Below, piece after piece: positions 15,501 through 23,024 of a stretch of DNA of 23,583 bases. The notes beneath the pieces were generated by a model. That model searched no databases and was not told where the DNA came from. It saw only the letters and a list, made by a program, of their open reading frames with translations. The DNA is from CAZNAQ01 sp964585585. Lineage in GTDB: Bacteria; Patescibacteriota; Patescibacteriia; Patescibacteriales; JAGXOH01. A program made the position numbers and the translations under genes. Where the stretch lies: the NCBI GenBank assembly GCA_964585585.1, contig CAZPEL010000015.1:1-23583 (forward strand), written 5' to 3'. Numbering within the stretch: position 1 is the stretch's first letter; every line of letters begins with the position of its first letter.

Positions 15501-16513
15501 TCGCTGGCCGCGAACCTGCCCCCGTCCAGGGCCACCATGGGACGCAGATCCGGCGGGATCACCGGAACATGGGTCATTATCATCCATTCCGGCCGAATAT
15601 CATTGGAATACAAACTCTTAAAGACCCTTAATCTCTTCATTATCTTTTCCCTCTTGGAATCAATAGCGTCCTTGAGTTGTTTTTCCAGGTCCTCAATGGT
15701 CTGGCCCAGATCTATTTTTTCCAAAACGGTCCGAATGGCCTCGGCTCCGATGCCGGCGTCAAAAATATGGCCGTATTTTAAACTCAAATTCTGGTAGGAC
15801 TCCTCGGAGATGACCAACAAGGGTTTTAGTTCCTTTAATTCCTTCAGGGATTCGTTAAAGGTTTTTTGCAGTTCCTCTAATTTCTGCTCCTTGGATTCGG
15901 TTAATTTGTCTACCTCTTTTTGAACCTCTTCCTCGGCCTGTTTGTTGGTCTTACCCTCGTCCAATAATTGGTTTTTCTTGGCCTTGGCATCCTTGATCTG
16001 TTTGTTAAAATCCTTGTTTATCCCCCTTCTCTTTTCCTTATATTCACTCTTGATCTGTTCAATAGTGGACTCCTTTAACTCCTCATCCACCTCGGTCACG
16101 ATAAAACTGGCAAAATAGATCACCCTTTCCAGGGAATGCATGCCCAAGTCCAAAAGCAGACCCAATTTGGAGGAAAGTCCCCGCAAAAACCAAATATGGG
16201 AACAAGGGGTTTCCAGGGCGATGTGCCCCATTCTCTCTCTTCGGACAATACTTCGGGTAACCTCCACGCCGCATTTGTCACAAACGATCCCCTTGTAGCG
16301 GATCTTTTTGTACTTACCGCAATAACATTGCCAATCCTTGGTGGGGCCGAAGATCTTTTCGCAAAACAAGCCGTCCTTTTCCGGTTTTTGAGTCCTATAA
16401 TTAATGGTTTCCGGCTTCGCCACTTCCCCGTGGGACCAGGCCAGAACATCATCCGGCGAGGCCAACCTTAATCTAATGGCGTCAAAGTCGGTTGTTTTTA
16501 TTGGATTGATCAT
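12548..16513 (-). CDS. rpoC: DNA-directed RNA polymerase subunit beta' (RpoC)
   Basis: RpoC is the largest subunit of RNA polymerase and carries the catalytic Mg motif NADFDGDQMAVH (about residue 535). The first zinc site is C63/C65/C78/C81 (CYCGKYKK...CDKCG). The second is near CGDTEG and SCQVGRGVCRKCYG. Bridge-helix and trigger-loop sequence is present (GEPGTQLTMRTFHAGGVAGGEDITQGLPRVEEIFEA, quoted in parts: GEPGTQLTMRTFHAGG then GLPRVEEIFEA). The 1321 aa include a charged, probably coiled-coil insertion at about residues 143-230, before PLLVISEESY and GAEAI, where other bacteria have a short linker. A second extended region lies after the trigger loop. The ATG at 16511-16513 is 22 nt after rpoB, so the two are cotranscribed. 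The strand converges with maf. Confidence 0.99.
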   Translation of the reverse strand: MINPIKTTDFDAIRLRLASPDDVLAWSHGEVAKPETINYRTQKPEKDGLFCEKIFGPTKDWQCYCGKYKKIRYKGIVCDKCGVEVTRSIVRRERMGHIALETPCSHIWFLRGLSSKLGLLLDLGMHSLERVIYFASFIVTEVDEELKESTIEQIKSEYKEKRRGINKDFNKQIKDAKAKKNQLLDEGKTNKQAEEEVQKEVDKLTESKEQKLEELQKTFNESLKELKELKPLLVISEESYQNLSLKYGHIFDAGIGAEAIRTVLEKIDLGQTIEDLEKQLKDAIDSKREKIMKRLRVFKSLYSNDIRPEWMIMTHVPVIPPDLRPMVALDGGRFAASDLNDLYRRVINRNNRLKQLIELNAPEVICRNEKRMLQEAVDALIDNSARQSKTVVASTGQKRQLKSLADSLKGKQGRFRQNLLGKRTDYSGRSVIVVNPKLNLDQCGLPKTMALELFKPFVISKLIQNEIVHNVKSASRFIESGADEVWDLLEQVVSDSYVMLNRAPTLHRLGIQAFKPILIEGKAIQIHPLVCPAFNADFDGDQMAVHVPLTKEARGEAENLILSTRNLLKPATGEPIVAPNQDIVWGAYYVTNIKDEDEQKEDKDLKAFTDTYEAKLAYENYYIGMQEPIRVRLSEDSGLVRTTVGRVIFNEILPEKLRFVNRVIKKGELKGLVRDCLRFYEEEETVEFIDKLKNKTFEIITKSGWSFGLGDLVDFEEKDKLIQETNDSVEEVEEQFAEGLLTESERSSKIIELWSNAKERVTDIIQEGLTSDSPVYSMVESGARGSWGQLTQILGMKGLVISPAGDIIELPVKGNFKKGFGVLEYFISTHGVRKGLSDTALRTANAGYLTRRLVDVSQDVIVTEEDCGDTEGVAITKKESEETGEDFYKRIMGRYLAKDLKNSQGKTLLKKGEIITTSMIEEWQKNEEEIEEATIRSLLSCQVGRGVCRKCYGYDLGNNRPVEVGTPVGIVAAQSIGEPGTQLTMRTFHAGGVAGGEDITQGLPRVEEIFEAKPPKKKAIMADVDAKVKVEMGKKVIKDESGKEVTVDNPQTKLLKLFYKGTESEKFYFSDAIEKAKLKAKDNSQADPKVEVSVKDEDKVSKGTELFSVGGDKIKAKKSGTIEVKDKFIKVNSESEKVEEITVTKGTDILVNDGDKVEVGQKLTEGSFDLHQLYRLRNRLEVQKYILKEIQYVYSSQGQPLNDKHVEIIARQMFSRYLVADPGDTELLSGEVVEQAVLDRANKKSKNSAKATQLLSGITKASLTTDSFLSSASFQETARVLVDAGLSGKIDYLEGLKENVIIGCLIPAGTGYKGKKKRANY

Positions 16514-16535
16514 AAAATTTATTTAAATTAAGAAT

Positions 16536-19500
16536 TTATGAATTTGATTCGGATCCCTCTTCCTTTTCCTCTTGTTTCTCTTCCGACTTTTCCTCTGCTC
16601 GGACTTCTTTCGAGCTTGTTTCTTGTTCCTGCGGCTCTCCTCCCAATAATTCCACATTCATACCCAAACCTTTTAATTCCCGGGTCAACACATTAAAGGA
16701 TTCCGGAACATTGAGTTTGGTTATCTCCTCGCCCTTGATAATGGATTCGTAAGCGCTGCTTCGGCCGGGCACATCGTCCGACTTAATAGTCAATATCTCC
16801 TGCAGGGTGTGGGCGGCTCCGTAACCCTCCAGGGCCCAAACCTCCATCTCTCCGAACCTCTGGCCTCCGAACTGGGCCTTACCTCCCAGGGGCTGCTGGG
16901 TGATCAAGGAATAAGGACCGATGGATCTTTGGTGCATCTTGTCCTCGACCATGTGGTTTAATTTCAACATATATTTATAACCGACCACTACTCGATTGTC
17001 ATAGGGACGGCCGGATTTACCGTCATACAAAGTAACCTTGCCATCCTCGGGTAGTCCGGCTCGGGACAGTTCTTCCTTGATCTTTTTCTCCGGAATTCCG
17101 TTCAGGGGCGGTGTAGCCACTTTATAACCCAATTTCTCCGCGGCAAAGCCCAAATGGGTCTCCAGGATCTGACCCAAATTCATACGGGAAATAACACCTA
17201 AAGGAGATAAAATTATATCCACCGGAGTGCCGTCCTCTAAGTAGGGCATATCCTCTTCCGGCACCACTTTGGAGATAACACCCTTGTTTCCGTGTCTGCC
17301 GGCCACCTTGTCACCCACCTGTATCTTCCTGAGGTTGGCCACTGATATCTGAATGGATTTCAAAACTCCGGCCGGCAATTTATCTCCGTTTTCCCGGGAA
17401 AATATCTTGATATCCACTACCTTGCCGTGCTCTCCGTGTTCCAAATACAGAGAAGAATCCCGGACATCCTTGGCTTTTTCGCCGAATATGGCCCGGAGCA
17501 ACTTCTCTTCCGCGGACAATTCGGTCTCTCCCTTGGGGGTGATCTTACCTACCAGGATATCACCGGAAGAAACCTCGGCTCCGATCCTGATTATTCCGTC
17601 CTCATCCAAATTCTTTAATTTTTCCTCGCTAATATTGGGTATATCATTGGTTATCTCTTCCGGGCCCAACTTAGTATCCCGAACATCCACGGTGTAATTT
17701 TCTATATGAATTGAGGAATAAACCTCGTTCTTAACCAATCTATCGGAAATTATAATAGCATCCTCGTAATTGTATCCTTCCCAGGTCATAAAAGCGACCA
17801 GAGCGTTCTTACCCAAAGCCAATTCCCCGTTTTCGATACAAGGGCCGTCGGTCAAGGCATCGCCCTTCTTGATCTTATCTCCCACATTGACCACCGGTCT
17901 TTGGTTCATACAAGTGGAGGAATTGGAACGGGCGAATTTACAAAGATAATAATCCTTTACCTCCCCCTTCTTATTCTTGACCGCGATATTGGAAGCATCT
18001 GATTTGATCACTTCCCCATCCTCTTCGGCCAATATCATATGGCCGGAATCCTGGGCCGCTCGGCCCTCGACTCCGGTTCCCACAATCGGGGAATCACTGG
18101 TTACCAAAGGCACGGCCTGCCGTTGCATGTTGGTCCCCATCAAGGTTCTTTGCCCGTCATCGTGTTCCATAAAAGGGATCAGAGAGGTGGCGATGGAAAT
18201 GATCTGGTTAGCGGCCACTCCGACGTAATCAATATAACAGACATCCATAGTGGTGGGTTGACCGAACTTTCTGACCTCGTGATTGTCCACCATGAAATAA
18301 CCGTTATTGTCCACCGGCACATTGGAAGAAGCTGTAATTTGCTTTTCCTCTTCAAAAGCGTCCAAAAGGACTATTTCCTGGGTTACCCTGGGTGTGATCG
18401 GTATCAAAACCCTGTTATCCACTTTATCCTTAAGTTCTTTGATGGTCTTTTTATCCAATTTTTTTCCGGCCTTGGCGATTATCTTGCCGGTCTTTTTGTC
18501 CGGCACATCCTCATACAAAACACCGTCGCCGGCCTCGTCCAGTTTTCTGACCTCCTTAACATCCTCTCTTAGTACCTCGCCCTCCAGGGCCGGATCGCTT
18601 ACTTTAAGGTCATGCAAAACCTTTCTATAAGAAGTTTGTAAAAATCCATAACTATTGATCCGGGCATAACTGGCCAGATGTCCGACCAAACCGATATTAG
18701 GACCTTCCGGGGTGGCAATGGGACAAATTCGGCCGTAATGGGTGGTATGTACGTCACGCACTTCAAAACCGGCCCTTTCCCGGGTCAATCCTCCGGGGCC
18801 CATGGCGGATAACCTTCTTTTGTGTTCCAGTTCCGCCAAAGGATTGGTCTGGTCCATGAACTGGGATAATTGCGAAGACATGAAAAACTCCCGGACCACG
18901 CTTATAACCGGCCGGGCATTGATCAATTTATTCGGAGTTAAGGTGGTGAAATCGGCTGTACTCATTCGATCCCGGATGATCCTCTGCATTCGGGCCAACC
19001 CCACTCGAAATCGATTCTGGATCAATTCTCCGATGGCTCTGACTCTTCGATTTCCCAAATGATCAATGTCATCCTCCGGGTCTCCGGTAATATTCAATCG
19101 GATCACCTCCTTGATAATGGAGATCAGGTCTTGTTTTCGCAAAACCCGGTTCTCCTTGGAGTTGTCTATATCAAAACCGAATCTTCGGTTTAGTTTATAC
19201 CTACCTACTCGACCGAAGTCATAACGATCGAATCGGAAAAACATGGAGTGGATCAATTGCCTGGCGTTGTCGGTAGCGGCGAAATCTCCGGGCCGGATCT
19301 TTCGATAAACCTCTTTCAATCCTTCTTCCTCGTTAGTGGCGGCGTCCTTTTTGATAGTGGATTCAATGTAGCTTAATTCTCCTTTTTTACCGGCCTCTTC
19401 GTTGACTATGTCCACATCTTTGAACAAATTTATGATCTCTTCGTCCGTGGAATAACCGAAAGCCCTGAGCAAAGAGGTAATGGCCACCTTTCTTTTTCTG

Positions 19501-20051
19501 TCTATTCTAACCCAGACCACTTTATTGACATCGGTCTCTATTTCCAACCAAGCACCCCGGTTGGGGATAACCTTGGCTCCGTAATATTTCTTGCCCTTGA
19601 TGTAGTTGGCGTTGAAGATCACACCCGCGCTTCTGATAAGCTGGGATACGATAGCTCTTTCAATGCCGTTGATAATAAAAGTTCCGTTCTGGGTCATTAA
19701 AGGAAAATCTCCTAAAAAAACCTCTTGTTCCGTGTTCTCTTTTTGTCTCTTGTTGATAAGCTCCACTTTAGCCCGCAAAGGAGCTTCATAAGTAATGTTT
19801 TTTTCCCGACTTTCCCTTTCATTGAATTTGGGCTCGTCCAAATAATAATCCTTGAAATAGAGTTCCAGATCGCGCCCGATAAAATCGGTTATAGGGGAAA
19901 TCTCTTCAAACAACTCTTTTAATCCTTCCCGAATAAACCAATCATAAGAATCCTTTTGAACCTCGATCAGGTCCGGCATGGGTATGGTCTCCTTGAATTC
20001 CGTAAAGAACTGACGCGAGGTAGTGGGTGAGGTGGCTTTTTTATTGGTCAT
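16536..20051 (-). CDS. rpoB: DNA-directed RNA polymerase subunit beta (RpoB)
   Basis: RpoB forms one half of the RNA polymerase active-site cleft. The 1171-aa protein has SSQLSQFMDQTNPL and HKRRLSAMGPGGLTRERAG (rifampicin pocket, about residues 385-415), PIATPEGPNIGL, TWEGYNYEDAIIIS, and the C-terminal KMHQRSIGPYS...GGQRFGEMEVWALE. The residues most often changed in rifampicin resistance (E. coli D516, H526, R529, S531 equivalents) are all the sensitive type; N518 is T and L533 is M here. The C-terminal tail is acidic (EEKSEEKQEEKEEGSES). The ATG at 20049-20051 has no Shine-Dalgarno. Upstream is a 433-bp leader and promoter region instead of rplJL. It is cotranscribed with rpoC. Confidence 0.99.
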   Translation of the reverse strand: MTNKKATSPTTSRQFFTEFKETIPMPDLIEVQKDSYDWFIREGLKELFEEISPITDFIGRDLELYFKDYYLDEPKFNERESREKNITYEAPLRAKVELINKRQKENTEQEVFLGDFPLMTQNGTFIINGIERAIVSQLIRSAGVIFNANYIKGKKYYGAKVIPNRGAWLEIETDVNKVVWVRIDRKRKVAITSLLRAFGYSTDEEIINLFKDVDIVNEEAGKKGELSYIESTIKKDAATNEEEGLKEVYRKIRPGDFAATDNARQLIHSMFFRFDRYDFGRVGRYKLNRRFGFDIDNSKENRVLRKQDLISIIKEVIRLNITGDPEDDIDHLGNRRVRAIGELIQNRFRVGLARMQRIIRDRMSTADFTTLTPNKLINARPVISVVREFFMSSQLSQFMDQTNPLAELEHKRRLSAMGPGGLTRERAGFEVRDVHTTHYGRICPIATPEGPNIGLVGHLASYARINSYGFLQTSYRKVLHDLKVSDPALEGEVLREDVKEVRKLDEAGDGVLYEDVPDKKTGKIIAKAGKKLDKKTIKELKDKVDNRVLIPITPRVTQEIVLLDAFEEEKQITASSNVPVDNNGYFMVDNHEVRKFGQPTTMDVCYIDYVGVAANQIISIATSLIPFMEHDDGQRTLMGTNMQRQAVPLVTSDSPIVGTGVEGRAAQDSGHMILAEEDGEVIKSDASNIAVKNKKGEVKDYYLCKFARSNSSTCMNQRPVVNVGDKIKKGDALTDGPCIENGELALGKNALVAFMTWEGYNYEDAIIISDRLVKNEVYSSIHIENYTVDVRDTKLGPEEITNDIPNISEEKLKNLDEDGIIRIGAEVSSGDILVGKITPKGETELSAEEKLLRAIFGEKAKDVRDSSLYLEHGEHGKVVDIKIFSRENGDKLPAGVLKSIQISVANLRKIQVGDKVAGRHGNKGVISKVVPEEDMPYLEDGTPVDIILSPLGVISRMNLGQILETHLGFAAEKLGYKVATPPLNGIPEKKIKEELSRAGLPEDGKVTLYDGKSGRPYDNRVVVGYKYMLKLNHMVEDKMHQRSIGPYSLITQQPLGGKAQFGGQRFGEMEVWALEGYGAAHTLQEILTIKSDDVPGRSSAYESIIKGEEITKLNVPESFNVLTRELKGLGMNVELLGGEPQEQETSSKEVRAEEKSEEKQEEKEEGSESNS

Positions 20052-20149
20052 ATTTTTAAATCAATTTAAAAACAAACGATTAATTAAATATTTGAAATAA
20101 AGATAAAGGTTTCGGAGAACTTGGGAAAGGCGGAAAAACAAAAAACAAC

Positions 20150-20189
20150 AAAAAAATCTCAATACCTGATTCAATGGCTTGAGTTTTTT
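20150..20189 (-). terminator. Attenuator-like hairpin in the rpoBC leader
   Basis: On the minus strand CTCAA-g-CC, a loop, GG-ta-TTGAG is followed by A and seven T. The A-run before the stem can also pair with the T-run. It lies between the proposed promoter and rpoB, about 100 nt before the start codon, so premature termination of the rpoBC transcript is possible. It could alternatively be a backup terminator for murE. The stem is short (5+2 bp). Confidence 0.45.
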
Positions 20190-20300
20190 AGTGGAAGATA
20201 TTTATCTATTTCTTTTTACTCACTTGAAAAAAATTTAGTTTTTAAATCGGGCTAAAATTTTTGTTCAACTGTTATCCACTTGTTGTTAAAATGATTCTTT

Positions 20301-20329
20301 ATATTAACAATAATTATTGGATATGTCAA
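20301..20329 (-). promoter_or_regulatory. Sigma70-type promoter for rpoBC
   Basis: On the minus strand a perfect -35 TTGACA (complement of 20324-20329), a 17-nt spacer and TAATAT (complement of 20301-20306; 4 of 6 to TATAAT) occur. A TATAAA overlaps the -10 three bases further. The position fits a transcript that starts after the murE terminator. Confidence 0.5.
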
Positions 20330-20423
20330 GAATAAAGAATAAAGATCTTTTTTTAAAAATTTTTAGCTTATTTTAGATAAACTAAACCTGATCTTAATTT
20401 TTTAACCACAACTTATCCACAAC

Positions 20424-20445
20424 AAAAAAATCGAGATCCGATCTC
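20424..20445 (-). terminator. Intrinsic terminator after the murE-like gene
   Basis: On the minus strand GAGAT-CGG-ATCTC (20433-20445) is followed by GA and seven T. It is about 40 nt past the murE-like stop codon and separates that unit from rpoBC. Confidence 0.75.
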
Positions 20446-20484
20446 TAATCTCTTTAACTCATACTTTTAACGAGTCTTGCTCCA

Positions 20485-21885
20485 TTAATGATCGATTTGT
20501 TGTAACTCTTCCTTTACTACTTGTCTGTCGTCCCAGGGGACTTTTCCCCCTTTGGCCGTGCAAATAGATTGCTCACTTCCTTTACCGGTAATAATAATTA
20601 TATCATCTTTTTCCGCCAGCTGCAAAGCTTTTCTTATGGCCTCCCGCCTATCCATTATCTTGAACAGATCATGCTCCTTGTGTTTGCCGGCATTCTCGGC
20701 TCCGGTGGCCACTTGATCTATGATAAGTTTGGGGTCTTCATCATAAGGGTCCTCATTGGTAACAATGACCACATCCGCTTTTTCTCCGGCTATTCGACCC
20801 AATTGGGGCCGACGGGATACATCTCGGCCACCTCCGGCCGAACCCAGGACATGGACTATTCTCTCGTGGGGGATCAGGTCCAAAGTGGAGTACAGCTTTT
20901 CCATAGCATGGGGCTCAAAGGCATAATCGACTATTATCCCGAAGTCCTGACCTTGTTCTATTTTTTCCAATCTTCCGGCTATCCCCTTGATCTTTCGCAG
21001 TCCTTTTTTAATGGCCTCTATCTCTATTCCCTGGGACAAACAAACACAAACGGCGTTCATAGCATTTTGGACATTAAATTCCCCCAAAATGGGCAACCTG
21101 ACCTCCTGGCCCTCGACCAAGAAATTATAGCCCCGGTCCTGATACCGGATCTTTTTATAATCAATGATCCGAACATGAGGAGACGGCTCTTCCGCCCCGC
21201 CTTTATCATATTGATAAGTAAGCTTTTCCTCGGCCCAAAACTCGGAAAAATAATCGGAATGTTCATCATCCCCGTTAACAATAATGGTCTTTTTCACCCG
21301 GTTCAGGTCTATCTTTTTTATCTCCGAGGATGTCTTTCTAAGCTTCCGATCTTCATCCACATATTTAGTTTTGCCTCTTTTTAAGTGCCGAAACAACTCA
21401 CCCTTGGCCCGCTTATAATTCTCAAAACCGCCATGGGACTCGATATGTTCCGGATACAGACCGGTAAAAACCAAAATGTCATAATTTATAAACCTGTGCC
21501 GGAACTGCCGCATTCCCTCGCTGGTACTTTCCACTATGGCATACTGACAACCGTTGTTCACCATATCCTTTAGGATCTTTTGGGTAAAAAACCTGCCCAC
21601 CATGGTCATCTTCTTGTCATTCAACCACTCTTTTTCCCCATTCCCAAACAAAGTAGTGGAGGTATAACCCACTTTAAAACCGGCCTCTTCCAGGGTTTTG
21701 GCTATCAGATACACGCTGGAGGTCTTGCCGGTGGTTCCCGTGACGCCGATCACGATCAACTTTTCACTTGGACGCCCGGAAACCAAAGCGGCCAACCAGC
21801 TCAAGAAAAAATGATAAGCCGGCTGTAAATACCGGAATATCTTAGTGGGGATCAATCTCTTTATTTTAGCCAGTAGTTTGTCCAT
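20485..21885 (-). CDS. murE: MurE-like Mur ligase lacking the N-terminal UDP-binding domain
   Basis: Mur ligases add amino acids to UDP-MurNAc peptides using ATP; MurE adds the third residue. Of the 466 aa, the first 40 are not a MurE N-terminal domain but a short, partly hydrophobic segment (YHFFLSWLAALVSGRPS). The central ATPase domain has the P-loop GVTGTTGKTSS (47-57), VESTSEGM, TGLYPEHIESHGG and the likely carbamylated lysine K161 (ENYKRAKGELF). The C-terminal domain has GRLEKIEQGQ, VLGSAGGGRDVSRRP and ITGKGSEQ. The amino-acid-binding site reads NEDPYDEDP where diaminopimelate-adding MurE has DNPR, so the added residue is uncertain. ATG at 21883-21885. It follows femAB in the same direction, and a terminator follows it. 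Confidence 0.9.
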   Translation of the reverse strand: MDKLLAKIKRLIPTKIFRYLQPAYHFFLSWLAALVSGRPSEKLIVIGVTGTTGKTSSVYLIAKTLEEAGFKVGYTSTTLFGNGEKEWLNDKKMTMVGRFFTQKILKDMVNNGCQYAIVESTSEGMRQFRHRFINYDILVFTGLYPEHIESHGGFENYKRAKGELFRHLKRGKTKYVDEDRKLRKTSSEIKKIDLNRVKKTIIVNGDDEHSDYFSEFWAEEKLTYQYDKGGAEEPSPHVRIIDYKKIRYQDRGYNFLVEGQEVRLPILGEFNVQNAMNAVCVCLSQGIEIEAIKKGLRKIKGIAGRLEKIEQGQDFGIIVDYAFEPHAMEKLYSTLDLIPHERIVHVLGSAGGGRDVSRRPQLGRIAGEKADVVIVTNEDPYDEDPKLIIDQVATGAENAGKHKEHDLFKIMDRREAIRKALQLAEKDDIIIITGKGSEQSICTAKGGKVPWDDRQVVKEELQQIDH

Positions 21886-21887
21886 AA

Positions 21888-22023
21888 TACATAAAATTCA
21901 AAAATCAAAATGCAAAACTCAAAATGACAGAGAAAAGATCAAAATTAATCAATTTTTTGTTTTGATCTGTAATTTTGAGTTTCCTGCCTTGCCGGCAGGC
22001 AGATGAGATTTGATTTTTGCATT
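21888..22023. repeat. Composite AT-rich inverted repeat with a GC-rich palindrome inserted
   Basis: Left arm segments (AAACTCAAAATGACAG and AGATCAAAA, up to about 21947) pair with a right segment starting TTTTGATCTGT (about 21959-21982). Outer parts AAATTCAAAAATCAAAAT and its counterpart near 22009-22023 also match. A GC-rich stem, CTGCC-t-TGCCGGCA-GGCAG (21984-22002), interrupts the right arm. The region fills the femAB-murE gap and begins right after the femAB stop. Confidence 0.75.
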
Positions 22024-22024
22024 T

Positions 22025-23005
22025 CTAGATTTTTCTCCTAACATACCTAAGCATCTTATAAACATTGTACCATTTTTTAGCAAAAACCAAATCCCGAGTT
22101 CCGGGGTAATTCATCTCCATTCCGCCAAAACCTTTTTTGAATCTGGTTACTCCGGGCCATTTATCAGGATCGATCCCATAAAAATCATAATATCGGGACC
22201 CTCTGTTTCGGGCCTCTTGAATGGCGCTCCATTGCAAGGCATAAGGAGCCATTACCTTTCTATGCTCATACGAAGAGGCCCCGTGCATATACCAAGCCAC
22301 CTTACCGAAAAAAGCGAATAAACCGGCGGCTACAACTTCTCCTCTGTATTCCGCCAGTTTTAATTTTATCATATCACCGCCCTGTTCCAATATTCCTTGA
22401 TAATAGGACCTGGGGTGGGTGCGGAAATTATCCCTCTGTCCGGTCTGCTCCATTAACCGCCAAAATTGCTCAAAATCATCCTTGGTGCCATCTCTCGTTG
22501 TTACCCCTTTTTTAAAAGCTAAGCGAATATTATATCTGGTTTTCTGATGCATCTGTTTCATCAGATCCTCTTCCGGTCTCCCCAGGTCCAAAACCAAAGT
22601 TTTGCCGGGCTGGATCTCTATAGTGGGCTCTACTTTCCATTCCAGGTCCGGAGGAAGGTCAAAATTGGACTCCAAGCGAAGAAATATTGCTTTTTCTTTT
22701 TGGGCCAGATCTTCGATCTTTTTTAACAATCCGATCAAAATCTCTTCTTTGTTGCTAACATTCCTATCCAAAACCGGCCCGCGGGGGCAATAAAAATAAC
22801 CCCTTTTCAGGGGCGTGGGTTTTAGGACTAAACCGGCACCGGCCACCAATTCCCCTGTTTCGCTCTCTACTCCTAAACGAAAAACTTTCCCGGACTGCTC
22901 GGCCTGAAAATCCAACCACCTACTCGATTGCAAAAATTCGGGAAAACGGCGATTCTTTAAAAAATCATCCCACCTATTACTATCTTGTATCTCTACTATT
23001 TTCAT
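22025..23005 (-). CDS. FemAB-like peptidoglycan bridge aminoacyltransferase
   Basis: FemAB/FemX proteins use aminoacyl-tRNA to add residues to the stem peptide of lipid II or UDP-MurNAc-pentapeptide. The 326-aa protein shows the paired GNAT-fold pattern: FLQSSRWLDFQAEQSGKV early, YFYCPRGPVLD, the motif QMHQKTRYNIRLAFKKGV in the middle, and YYDFYGIDP with VTRFKKGFGG near the C terminus, which are typical of the family. There are no TM segments. The ATG is at 23003-23005. It lies just before the murE-like gene, a sensible cell-wall pair, and after ruvA. The number and identity of residues added cannot be told from sequence. The TAG stop is followed directly by an intergenic repeat. Confidence 0.93.
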   Translation of the reverse strand: MKIVEIQDSNRWDDFLKNRRFPEFLQSSRWLDFQAEQSGKVFRLGVESETGELVAGAGLVLKPTPLKRGYFYCPRGPVLDRNVSNKEEILIGLLKKIEDLAQKEKAIFLRLESNFDLPPDLEWKVEPTIEIQPGKTLVLDLGRPEEDLMKQMHQKTRYNIRLAFKKGVTTRDGTKDDFEQFWRLMEQTGQRDNFRTHPRSYYQGILEQGGDMIKLKLAEYRGEVVAAGLFAFFGKVAWYMHGASSYEHRKVMAPYALQWSAIQEARNRGSRYYDFYGIDPDKWPGVTRFKKGFGGMEMNYPGTRDLVFAKKWYNVYKMLRYVRRKI

Positions 23006-23024
23006 ATGATATAACTTTTAAAAA

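Larger units (their letters stand above)
20052..20484 (-). promoter_or_regulatory. AT-rich 433-bp region: rpoBC promoter, long leader, DnaA-box-like sites
   Basis: This is the only gap over 300 bases. On the minus strand it holds, in order, the murE terminator, tandem DnaA-box-like sites TTAACCACA (20402-20410) and TTATCCACA (20413-20421), a promoter (20301-20329) that implies a 5' leader of about 240 nt, another TTATCCACT (20272-20280), and an attenuator-like hairpin. No ORF or ATG is seen in the leader and there is no tRNA. Confidence 0.6.

Noticed and set aside
20521..21384. 287-aa plus-strand ORF opposite murE
   Set aside because: It is the antisense shadow of the well-supported Mur ligase and has no recognisable motifs.
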